Below, in pieces: positions 1 to 7,253 of a stretch of DNA of 44,474 bases. The stretch covers positions 1 through 44,474 of the forward strand of contig JAUIED010000019.1 in assembly GCA_030428905.1 (NCBI GenBank), written 5' to 3'. A model generated the notes under the pieces. That model searched no databases. It was not told the DNA's origin and saw only the letters and a list, made by a program, of their open reading frames with translations. This DNA is from Gammaproteobacteria bacterium. Its GTDB lineage: Bacteria > Pseudomonadota > Gammaproteobacteria > Pseudomonadales > Azotimanducaceae. Positions within the stretch are counted from its first letter, which is position 1. Each line of letters opens with the position of its first letter. The position numbers were made by a program, and so were the translations under genes.

Positions 1-2
1 AG

Positions 3-731
3 ATTGCCTTCGAAGCGGTGTCCACGGTGCGGGTCACCGTCGACCTCACGCTACCGGATGGCAGCGTGCGCCACCGCGTGGTTTCCCTGCATCAGATTGG
101 AGAGCAGCGTTACCGGTTTCACGGCGGTCACGGCAGCCTCGTGCGCCCGGGAACCTACGAAATCCGCTCAGATGACCCGGCACTGCCGCTGCAGGCGCAA
201 TCCATTCAGATCCAACAGGCAGACACACACCTGGCGCTGCCGCTCGATGCAGGTTTTGTGCGTTTGACCTACAGCGGTGCCGAGGAAGACTTCACAGGCC
301 GGGCAGACCGCGCGAACCTGGTGGCGCTGGACCGCAACGCCAGCATCTATCTCGGCGTGGACAAACCGCAGGCAGTGCTGCCCGGCCGTTACCGCGTTGA
401 GCCGCACAAGGCGGCGGGATACTTCCAACCCATCGAGATCGAGGTAACCGCAGCGCAAACCACGGACGCCGAGATCGTCGCACGAGCCACAGGTGCGCTC
501 GTCGTGCACTACGCAGATAGTGGAAACTACGCGCGGCCGCCGGATAGAGCGTTCGTCTACGCCGCCGAAGGCCAGGAGCTGCGGCGGTCTTATCTGACGC
601 CAGGCACGCCGGTACGGCTGCTGCCAGGCGCCTACCGGGTGGAAGGCTGGAAACAGGCGGGCGACATCGCACCGCAAACGATCACCATCGCAGCAGGCCA
701 AACCAGCGAGGTCGTCCTGGAACCGCGATAG
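3..731 (+). CDS. Beta-sandwich (PEGA-like) repeat protein, 5' end outside window
   Basis: The reading frame is open to the left edge, so only the C-terminal ~242 residues are visible; the GTG at 18 is probably not the true start. The visible part holds about three repeats of ~75 residues, each with a motif like VLPGRYRVE, LLPGAYRVE or RPGTYEIR followed by a TITIAAGQT-like strand. This is the pattern of PEGA or carboxypeptidase-regulatory-like surface beta domains. Such domains usually decorate envelope or extracellular proteins and bind rather than catalyse. The N-terminal domain that would define the job (for example a VWA domain) is missing. It is convergent with the next gene, 12 bases away. 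Confidence 0.75.
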   Translation: MAFEAVSTVRVTVDLTLPDGSVRHRVVSLHQIGEQRYRFHGGHGSLVRPGTYEIRSDDPALPLQAQSIQIQQADTHLALPLDAGFVRLTYSGAEEDFTGRADRANLVALDRNASIYLGVDKPQAVLPGRYRVEPHKAAGYFQPIEIEVTAAQTTDAEIVARATGALVVHYADSGNYARPPDRAFVYAAEGQELRRSYLTPGTPVRLLPGAYRVEGWKQAGDIAPQTITIAAGQTSEVVLEPR

Positions 732-743
732 CGCATCGGCCGA

Positions 744-1289
744 CTACGTCCGGCTTCTGACAAGCCGTTGCAGACGCCGCACACGCTCGTCATCCGCTCC
801 CAGATATTCCACCAGCACGCCGGTAACATGCCGTGCGTCCAGCGTGCCGGCATCGCGCATGGCTTCGAGATCTGCCCAGTCTTTTGTGCGATTGAAGAAC
901 GCTTTGAACACGGCGAGATCCGGGCAGCTGAGAAACGGCAGGCGCGACCCGGCGAAAGCCTCCCAGCGCACGCGGGTCTGCACTTCGTTGTGGTAAGGCG
1001 TGCTGTTGAGAAAGAGATCGACGGGCGTGGCATCCCACCACAGACGTATCTGCGTGTCGCGTTCGAGCTTCTCCAAGTCCGTCGCATCGTGCCGGACTTC
1101 GCCGGGGAGCGCAGCAAGAACCTCACCTGCCCGGGCCGCATCGACGAACAGGTTGATGTCGATATCGATGGTGCCGCGGGCTTGTGCGGTACACCATGCC
1201 AGCGCCAATGCGCCGCCGAAGGCATACGGAACCTCAACGGCCTGCAGATGCTCGTGACAGGAAACGATCTTCTGGACGAGGCTGGTCAT
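744..1289 (-). CDS. Nucleotidyltransferase, probable toxin partner of the XRE regulator
   Basis: This 181-residue protein has the hallmarks of a minimal nucleotidyltransferase. FGGALALAW near residues 24-32 supplies the Gly-Gly loop, and GTIDIDINLFVD (39-50) supplies the Asp-x-Asp metal pair, D42 and D44. Related AbiEii/MNT-type enzymes transfer nucleotides to RNA or protein targets and often act as toxins. Its start overlaps the stop of the upstream XRE gene by ATGA, so the two are translationally coupled in antitoxin-first order. The toxin role is inferred from this arrangement; it could instead be a housekeeping nucleotidyltransferase-like protein with its own regulator. Confidence 0.75.
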   Translation of the reverse strand: MTSLVQKIVSCHEHLQAVEVPYAFGGALALAWCTAQARGTIDIDINLFVDAARAGEVLAALPGEVRHDATDLEKLERDTQIRLWWDATPVDLFLNSTPYHNEVQTRVRWEAFAGSRLPFLSCPDLAVFKAFFNRTKDWADLEAMRDAGTLDARHVTGVLVEYLGADDERVRRLQRLVRSRT

Positions 1290-1600
1290 CTACCGAAGCG
1301 CGGAAACTCGAGTTCCGCGCTTGCCTGAACCGGAAACTGCTCGGCAAGCTCCAGCACCTGGGCCAACTCTTCCCCGCGGGGCATACCGCGCCGCTCGCGG
1401 ATGCGCTTGCGCAGCAAGAGATCCACAGAGTATCCGGCGGCCTCCAGCACCCGCAAAAACACCTCCACCGAAGGCGTCTTGTGGCCTTGCTCGTACTGAC
1501 TCAGGGTGGCGTGCGATGTGCCTGCGAGCCGTGCGAGTTCACGCAGGCTGAGCCCGGCAGCTCTGCGGGTAGTCTGGAGGTGCTCGGAGGAACGATTCAT
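1286..1600 (-). CDS. XRE-family HTH regulator, probable antitoxin/autorepressor
   Basis: This is a small DNA-binding protein with a helix-turn-helix near its N-terminus (LSLRELARLAGTSHATLSQYEQG), typical of the Cro/C1 XRE family. A short C-terminal region has no recognised domain. An upstream in-frame ATG at 1618 lies inside a perfect inverted repeat (1605-1632), so I prefer the ATG at 1600 (104 residues), just downstream of a TTGACA/TACCAT promoter. The gene overlaps the nucleotidyltransferase gene by 4 nt. It probably represses its own promoter, alone or with its partner, as in type II toxin-antitoxin modules. That function is inferred from the layout. Confidence 0.8.
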   Translation of the reverse strand: MNRSSEHLQTTRRAAGLSLRELARLAGTSHATLSQYEQGHKTPSVEVFLRVLEAAGYSVDLLLRKRIRERRGMPRGEELAQVLELAEQFPVQASAELEFPRFGR

Positions 1601-1604
1601 GGAC

Positions 1605-1632
1605 ACAATGGTATCCATTTGGATACCATTGT
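1605..1632. promoter_or_regulatory. Perfect 12-bp inverted repeat, probable XRE operator
   Basis: Arms ACAATGGTATCC (1605-1616) and GGATACCATTGT (1621-1632) are exact reverse complements separated by 4 nt. On the minus strand the site covers most of the interval between a TTGACA (1635-1630) and a TACCAT (1613-1608) spaced 16 nt apart. A repressor bound here would block the promoter of the XRE/nucleotidyltransferase pair. Binding by the XRE protein is inferred. Confidence 0.75.
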
Positions 1633-1635
1633 CAA
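1608..1635 (-). promoter_or_regulatory. Predicted sigma70-type promoter of the XRE/nucleotidyltransferase operon
   Basis: TTGACA (1635-1630), a 16-nt spacer and TACCAT (1613-1608; 4 of 6 matches to TATAAT). Transcription would start at about 1600-1601, which coincides with the preferred ATG at 1600 and predicts a leaderless mRNA. No Shine-Dalgarno sequence precedes either candidate ATG, which agrees with this. Confidence 0.45.
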
Positions 1636-1668
1636 CATCAGGGGCAACATCAGGGGCAACATCAGGGT
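1633..1668. repeat. Three tandem 12-bp repeats
   Basis: CAACATCAGGGG occurs three times in a row (1633-1644, 1645-1656 and 1657-1668), with one mismatch at the last base. It abuts the operator and lies in the ~220-base region between the XRE gene and the next gene, which otherwise shows no coding signal. It may be slipped-strand expansion or an extra protein-binding region. Confidence 0.7.
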
Positions 1669-1838
1669 CAGTACGAGGGTCAATACCATCCTCCAGGACC
1701 CAACCTTCGTCCGAGGCTGAGGGACCTCGCTACTGCGTACCGTTCGCGCACCCAACCCGTTGTAGTACACGTGCCCTATTTCTTACTGAAGAGCGCTGCC
1801 TAGAATGAGAGCATCCAGAATAACCAGCTTCACACGTC

Positions 1839-2300
1839 ATGCGGCCAGTATCAGCGTCAGTACTCATCGTCCTTCTTTGCTCGACTTTCAGCATGCAAGC
1901 CAGCGCCGATGGGAGACCGCCGCCGCCTGGGTATTCAACATACAAGCTGCTCAAGGACTACGGGTGTGCGCTGGCAGAGTGGATTGGCTGGAGCGATGAG
2001 CAGGGGGAGGCTGACGAGAGCGAGTTAGGCGAGCGGGAAATCAACAACGTTCTGGACGTTGTCGAGGCGCCTGTCGCAAACGCGTCGGACATCGAATCGG
2101 CAGCGGCTTTACAGACGGTGCAACTGGACTTGAGTCAATTCACAGAGCAGCAGATGCGCGACGCCTACACGCGGTTTTCACAGTGCAAGCGCCAACAACG
2201 CACCGCAGAGGATCGCTTTCTCGAACGTGCCAAGTCATCAAAGGCAGCGCAGAGCAACTCCCGGTTGATGACGAGGATTAGAAGCCGCCAGCTTCACTAG
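1839..2300 (+). CDS. Small secreted protein of unknown function
   Basis: This 153-residue protein starts with a signal peptide: a short basic start, a hydrophobic core of about 12 residues (SVLIVLLCSTFSM), and a likely cut after ASA at residues 21-23. The mature part is polar, with an acidic stretch around residues 52-66 and a Gln/Arg-rich C-terminal half (FSQCKRQQRTAEDRFLERAK). It has one Cys near the mature N-terminus and one near residue 115, which could form a disulfide. I recognise no family. No clear Shine-Dalgarno sequence precedes the ATG. It is convergent with the GST gene. Confidence 0.6.
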   Translation: MRPVSASVLIVLLCSTFSMQASADGRPPPPGYSTYKLLKDYGCALAEWIGWSDEQGEADESELGEREINNVLDVVEAPVANASDIESAAALQTVQLDLSQFTEQQMRDAYTRFSQCKRQQRTAEDRFLERAKSSKAAQSNSRLMTRIRSRQLH

Positions 2301-2352
2301 GCAACACCGCACAGCCAGGGACATGTGCCGCTCTACCGCACCGTCGCATGCG

Positions 2353-3015
2353 CTATCTGCCCATGGAACGCAGCACCGCGGCCCGGGTTTCCTCAATGAC
2401 TGCACCGCAGAGCGGATCGAGCTGTATCGCTTGCCAGTAAGCGTTCAGCCGGGGCCGCTCTGCCATCAGGTCCGCCCCTCTGAAAATCGGCATCCACTCG
2501 GCAACGAGCTGCAGGATGGGTGCCAGGGTGCCGTCCGCATGCGTTAGCTTGTTGCCGTACGCATAGCCGTGCTCACCGATCACCGGCTCGAGCAGATCGA
2601 GCGCTTGACCGACCGACCGTACATGCCGCGCTACCGCTGCCTGATCCCACTGGGCAGGGGGTGCCGCGACGATGTTGAACAGCGGCAGCATGGCCATGAC
2701 GACGTAAATGTCACTGATACGCGAAAGCATGCGCACCTGCGCCCTACCCCACGCATCGGCGGGCAGCATCGCCGGCTCTGGATAGCGATCCTCCAGGTAC
2801 TCGCAGATGACCTCGCTCTCCGGCAAGGCCCTGCCGTCTTCCAGAACCAATGCTGGAACCCGGCCAATGGGGTTGATCCGCAGATACTCACCCTTAGCTG
2901 CGCCATCGTGGATTCCCGGCGGTTCGACAACTTCGAAATCGAGACCCTTGTACATCAGCACAAGCCGCACCCGCGGCGGGAACGGCGAAAGGTAAGTCTG
3001 GTACAGCGTCAGCAT
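2353..3015 (-). CDS. Glutathione S-transferase family protein
   Basis: This 220-residue protein has the usual GST length and two-domain layout. The N-terminal thioredoxin-like domain carries NPIGRVPALVLEDG with the cis-proline, then ALPESEVICEYLEDRYP, the glutathione-binding E-S motif. An all-helical C-terminal domain follows. An upstream in-frame ATG at 3066 exists, but the ATG at 3015 is preceded by AGGAGA at good spacing and begins MLTLYQTYLSPF, where GST folds begin. Cytosolic GSTs conjugate or isomerise electrophiles with glutathione. The substrate cannot be told from sequence. Confidence 0.9.
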   Translation of the reverse strand: MLTLYQTYLSPFPPRVRLVLMYKGLDFEVVEPPGIHDGAAKGEYLRINPIGRVPALVLEDGRALPESEVICEYLEDRYPEPAMLPADAWGRAQVRMLSRISDIYVVMAMLPLFNIVAAPPAQWDQAAVARHVRSVGQALDLLEPVIGEHGYAYGNKLTHADGTLAPILQLVAEWMPIFRGADLMAERPRLNAYWQAIQLDPLCGAVIEETRAAVLRSMGR

Positions 3016-3127
3016 GCATTTCTCCTGGCGAGCCGACAGAATACTGCGCGGTGCTTCTGAACACATCCGGTCCCTGTCCGGTCGAGCTTCGCGTGAATTC
3101 GATCGAAGGCGGGTGGTTGCTCAGCTT

Positions 3128-4477
3128 CTATTCCTGATCATCGGACCGAAACGCCCGGATCGGCTTCCAGAGATACCCGATGGCGGCCGTCGCCGCAGCG
3201 GCCAGCACTGCGCCCAACAGCATGGAATTCGCCGCGCCAAGGACGCCCGCCCAGAACCCCACCCAGATGGTGCCGAGATTGTTGGCCGAGTTGGCCGCCA
3301 GATACATCAGCGACAGCGCCCGGCCGCGCATGTGATCCGGCGTGGTCAATATCACGGTGGTGTGTCGGACCGCCACCGTCACCGCGTCGGCAGCACCCAG
3401 CAGGGCGATCATCGCCAGGCCAAACCACAGCGTCGTTGCGGCGCCGAAGCCGAACAGAAAAAGCGCGTATGCGAGCGATGCGTACAGCACCAGCATGCCC
3501 TTGGCGCGGTAGCCGACGAACAGCAGCGCTGCGAATGACCCCACCACGGCGCCCATGGAGTTGGCGGCGCCGAGATAGCCTGACACAGCAGCACCGCCGG
3601 CAAACAGTCCGAGAGCAAGCACCGGCAGGATATCACGGTAGAAGGAAACTACCGTGATGCCGATGTCGAGCAGGAATAGACCCGGGAGAATCTTGTGGCG
3701 CGCTACGTAGCTCAGGCCGTTTTTCGTTTGCTGCCAGGTCGATTCATGGCCGTCTTCGGAATGCCCATCCGCTACGCCGGCGACCCGCAGCAGGCCCGGC
3801 ACAATGGCAGCACACAGGAATAGAACGCCCGCAGCGGCAAGTACCGCGCCGAGGCCTGCCGTTGCGGCAATAACGGCGAACACCAGCGGACCGATAATCG
3901 CGGCAATGTTCTGCGACGCCGTTTCTATGGAGGCGGCGGGTAGCAGGAGGCGCCTTGGCACCACCGCCGGCACGAGGGCGCTGCGCGCCGGTGATGCCAG
4001 AACGTGGGACATCGCGGTCAGCGCCACTCCGGCGTACACCCAGAAAGGCGTCAGCGCTCCCATGTAGAAGAGCGCGCCGAGCGCCATCAGCGCCAGCGCC
4101 GTAACCGTGTTGCTGAGCTGAAGCAGCTTCTTGCGATCGATTCGGTCGGCCAGCGTGCCGCCCCACAGAAGCGATGGAAACTGCACGATCAGCTGCACGA
4201 AGCCGATGGCGCCGACCTGCCAGGCAGAATTGGTGTGGTCGAGCAACCACTGCGCCGTGCCGAGAATTCGCAGCCACGAGCCGATGCTGGTGGTCATCAG
4301 CACGATCCACAGCAGCGCGTAGTCGCGGTAACGAAACACGGAAATCGCGCTGCGACTTCCCTCGGGTGTTGAGTTGGTATTGTCGGCCACGACGCACGTT
4401 ATCACGACTGCCGGGCAGGCAGGCATGGCCGCGCTGACATGCGCGCTGCGCGTCAGGGTATAGGCGGATCGGAGCAA
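3128..4477 (-). CDS. MFS transporter, MFS_3 / EntS-like exporter
   Basis: A ~449-residue integral membrane protein with about 12 hydrophobic segments. It carries the MFS loop 2-3 signature GGTLADRIDRKK and a related motif in the second half (RGRALSLMYLAANSANNLG). The closest family by pattern is the MFS_3 group, which includes the enterobactin exporter EntS and macrolide exporters. The start is uncertain: the first ~35 residues before the first membrane segment (YALLWIVLMTTSIGSW) are poorly conserved-looking, and a GTG near residue 27 is an alternative. It is co-directional with and 6 bases from the upstream TonB receptor gene, so it may be co-transcribed and could export a related ligand. 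Confidence 0.88.
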   Translation of the reverse strand: MLRSAYTLTRSAHVSAAMPACPAVVITCVVADNTNSTPEGSRSAISVFRYRDYALLWIVLMTTSIGSWLRILGTAQWLLDHTNSAWQVGAIGFVQLIVQFPSLLWGGTLADRIDRKKLLQLSNTVTALALMALGALFYMGALTPFWVYAGVALTAMSHVLASPARSALVPAVVPRRLLLPAASIETASQNIAAIIGPLVFAVIAATAGLGAVLAAAGVLFLCAAIVPGLLRVAGVADGHSEDGHESTWQQTKNGLSYVARHKILPGLFLLDIGITVVSFYRDILPVLALGLFAGGAAVSGYLGAANSMGAVVGSFAALLFVGYRAKGMLVLYASLAYALFLFGFGAATTLWFGLAMIALLGAADAVTVAVRHTTVILTTPDHMRGRALSLMYLAANSANNLGTIWVGFWAGVLGAANSMLLGAVLAAAATAAIGYLWKPIRAFRSDDQE

Positions 4478-4483
4478 AGCACC

Positions 4484-7159
4484 CTACGATCCTCCGAGAC
4501 TGGCCTTCAACCCAAGGCTGTATGACACCCCGGCATCGTAGCGCTCGTACAGGCGGCCACCCTGGCGCCATACCACCTCATCGTCGAGGAGATTCTTCAC
4601 CTTCACCTCGGCCTCCAGATCCTGACCGAACAGGCGGAAGCTGTAGCGCAGCAACAGATCGAGCTGACCGCGTGCTTCTTCAATGATGTCCGGTGCGTTC
4701 TCTGCTCCGCTCAGCACGATGCGCTCACCGGTGTAGTTGTAGGCGAGTGACCCTTCGAGGCCGAGATCGTAGTTGGCGTAGCGCAGCACCAGGTTGCCGA
4801 GAATGTCGGACTGGCCTGTCATTTCCCGCTTGTTGCGAAAGAGCTGGGCGATCTGTCGGTTGCCAGTGACCGGCACGTTCACCGCCGTCTCGCCGGCACC
4901 CAGCAGCGTTACCTCGGAGTCGATAAACGACACGTTGGCGTTCAACGTGAGATAGTCCCAGTGCTCGCCCCAGCCGAACCACTGGTGGAACGTGAGGTCT
5001 TTGGTCACTTCGATCTCCACCCCTTCGAGCTCGGCTTCCTCGCCGTTGAACCAGGTGAAGATGTCGTTCTGTGCTTGCACCTTGCCAATCTCGATGGGGT
5101 CGTCGAATTCCTTCCTGAACACCCCCACCGAGACGCTGTCGGCAGCGCCGAAGTACCACTCCCAGCGCAGGTCCAGGTTATCCAGCGTCGCCGGCTTCAG
5201 GAAGACGTTGCCGCGATAGAGGTTGGAGTCCTCCGGGTTGCGGATGGTGGTACCGGTGATCTCCAGCAGGCTCGGTCGGTTGACGGTTTCCGAGTACGCA
5301 AGGCGGAGCTGCATGTCGTTGACGAATTCGAACGTGAGCGAAGCGCTCGGCAGCGTGTCCGAGTAATCCTGCTCAACACTGTTCACCGTGCCCTGCAACG
5401 TATTGCCGCCCCAGGCATCGGCAGATAGCGTCGTATCTTCCTCCCGCACACCCAAAGCAACGCGTATGCGCGGCGTGATCTGCGCATCCACGCCCACGTA
5501 GTAGGAAGTCGTGTCCTCACCAGACTCCGCAAACGGAAAGATGCCCGACGCGTTGGCCGCACGAGCAGAGAAGTCACGCACATCCAGGTAGCCCAATCCC
5601 CAGTTGGTGTTGCCGAAGAGCTGTTGCGGTGTCATCAGCGCCACATAGCTCGGCGCCGACGAGGTGAGGTCGAAACGGAACAGGCGCTCATCGCTCTCGC
5701 GCAGGCGCTCATACTCTGACCAACCGAACTTCACGTTGATGTCCGCGTCGCTGATGAGCAAAGGCAGCTCCGCATCGAAGCCATACTCCTCGATCTCATC
5801 GCGGAGCTTGGCAAAGCTGCGGTCCGGCGCCTGGAAAACCTCACGCAGGTCACCTGCCGCCTGGCGGTTGGGTGTGACGATCTCCTCGAGGCCCTGGTTG
5901 TTGCGTGCATAGGTATAGGTACGGGTATCCGGCGCGTCCCGCGACGCCGAGCCGTCGGCATAGCGCCAGGCCAGCCGTGCGCCGTTTATGCTGCCGAAAT
6001 TGAAGAAGTGCTCGCCCTTCAGCTGCGTGGAGCGAATCTCGTTCTCCGTCCACTGAAAGCGGTAGCTCACCACTTCGGTTCCGGAGGTCACGTCGTCTTC
6101 ACTCGACAGGCCGCGAAACTGCTGCGTCTCATCATCCGACTGACGGAGCAGGATATGCGACAGCGACACGGAGTGGTCGTTGTTGAAATCCACACCAAGG
6201 TTGAAGAACGTGCTCGTGTTCACCGTCTGGCGGGTTGTGAACTGTCGGTAGTCCACCGTCTGCGTGCTGGCGCCACCCACACCGGTGAATTCGTAGCGGC
6301 GGAAATCCTTGTCACGATTCTGCCAGTCGTTGCCGTACTTGCCTGCAGCAAGAAAGCCGATGGACATACCGTTGTCGAGGTCGTAGCGCAGACCAAGTTC
6401 GGCATCACCGGTGTAGTTCGGTTTCACATCCTTCTCATACAGATGCCAGAAATTGTAGAAGCTGGCGCCCAGCGCTCGATCATCCGGAAAGCCGGTGCTC
6501 TCGAACTGCTCGCTTGTGAGGGCACGGATGTTGTCGGGGATGTTCCTCGTGCCGTCGTCGTAGCCCCAATTGTCGTCACGGCCGCCGTGGTAGAACAGAC
6601 CATCACCACCCGTGGACTCTGAATTGCCGCCCACCTGGGCTTTGACAGACAGATAGTTTTCTTCAGGGGTGGACTTCGTGCGGATCATGACCACACCACC
6701 GCTGAAATCTCCCGGATAGTCGGGCGAGAATGTCTTTTGCACCAGGAGATTGCGCACGATGCTGTTCGGCACGATGTCGAGCGGCACCGTTTTCTGAAAC
6801 GGCACCGGCGACGAGATACGCACACCATCGAGCAGCGTCGATGAGTAGCGCTCGCCCAGGCCGCGCACATAGACGTACTTGCCACCCACCAGGCTCAAGC
6901 CCGTTACCCGCTGCAGCGCGTCGCCTACGCTCGTATCCGCGAGCAATGACAGCGCCTCCTGATCGAGCACGTTGGAAACCTCGGACGTCGTGCGTTTCTC
7001 ATCCGGCACGAACTGCCCGAGCACCACCACTTCTTCCATGACGTTGGGCGGCGCGATGGCGATCTGATTGCCACCGGATGCCTCTTCCGCCATCACCATT
7101 GCTCCGCCGCTTCCCCAGGCTGCGGCCAGCAGAACACTCATTGTCTTTATACGTTTCAT
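4484..7159 (-). CDS. TonB-dependent outer-membrane receptor
   Basis: An 891-residue protein with a signal peptide (residues ~1-24). A short TonB-box-like stretch (MEEVVVLGQF) follows, then a plug domain with QRVTGLSLVGGKYVYVRGLGERYSSTLLDGV and DIVPNSIVRNLLVQKTFSPDYPGDFSGG. The rest is a long beta-barrel with alternating aromatic strands. The start was chosen at 7159 (MKRIKTM) because AGGTG lies just upstream; the longer frame to 7429 overlaps the upstream gene. These receptors import substrates using the proton-motive force through TonB-ExbBD. It lies downstream of the triple-repeat lipoprotein gene, with a terminator-like hairpin between them, so expression probably depends on read-through. 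Its ligand is unknown; phosphate-related control is suggested by sites upstream. Confidence 0.92.
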   Translation of the reverse strand: MKRIKTMSVLLAAAWGSGGAMVMAEEASGGNQIAIAPPNVMEEVVVLGQFVPDEKRTTSEVSNVLDQEALSLLADTSVGDALQRVTGLSLVGGKYVYVRGLGERYSSTLLDGVRISSPVPFQKTVPLDIVPNSIVRNLLVQKTFSPDYPGDFSGGVVMIRTKSTPEENYLSVKAQVGGNSESTGGDGLFYHGGRDDNWGYDDGTRNIPDNIRALTSEQFESTGFPDDRALGASFYNFWHLYEKDVKPNYTGDAELGLRYDLDNGMSIGFLAAGKYGNDWQNRDKDFRRYEFTGVGGASTQTVDYRQFTTRQTVNTSTFFNLGVDFNNDHSVSLSHILLRQSDDETQQFRGLSSEDDVTSGTEVVSYRFQWTENEIRSTQLKGEHFFNFGSINGARLAWRYADGSASRDAPDTRTYTYARNNQGLEEIVTPNRQAAGDLREVFQAPDRSFAKLRDEIEEYGFDAELPLLISDADINVKFGWSEYERLRESDERLFRFDLTSSAPSYVALMTPQQLFGNTNWGLGYLDVRDFSARAANASGIFPFAESGEDTTSYYVGVDAQITPRIRVALGVREEDTTLSADAWGGNTLQGTVNSVEQDYSDTLPSASLTFEFVNDMQLRLAYSETVNRPSLLEITGTTIRNPEDSNLYRGNVFLKPATLDNLDLRWEWYFGAADSVSVGVFRKEFDDPIEIGKVQAQNDIFTWFNGEEAELEGVEIEVTKDLTFHQWFGWGEHWDYLTLNANVSFIDSEVTLLGAGETAVNVPVTGNRQIAQLFRNKREMTGQSDILGNLVLRYANYDLGLEGSLAYNYTGERIVLSGAENAPDIIEEARGQLDLLLRYSFRLFGQDLEAEVKVKNLLDDEVVWRQGGRLYERYDAGVSYSLGLKASLGGS

Positions 7160-7179
7160 GCAGTCACCTGTTAGCACTG

Positions 7180-7227
7180 AAAACACGGCGTCCGCCAGGA
7201 AGTTACTGCTTTCCTGGCGGAGCCGTG
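7180..7227 (-). terminator. Strong hairpin with U-tract between lipoprotein and TonB receptor genes
   Basis: On the minus strand, arm 7227-7211 pairs with arm 7201-7184 over 17 bp with one bulged base and a 9-nt loop. TTTT (7183-7180) follows. This is a textbook intrinsic terminator lying 27 nt after the lipoprotein stop and 20 nt before the receptor ATG. No separate promoter for the receptor is evident, so it likely acts as a partial terminator that lowers receptor expression or stabilises the upstream mRNA. Confidence 0.8.
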
Positions 7228-7253
7228 CGTAGCGATCGACCCTGACTTGCCTG

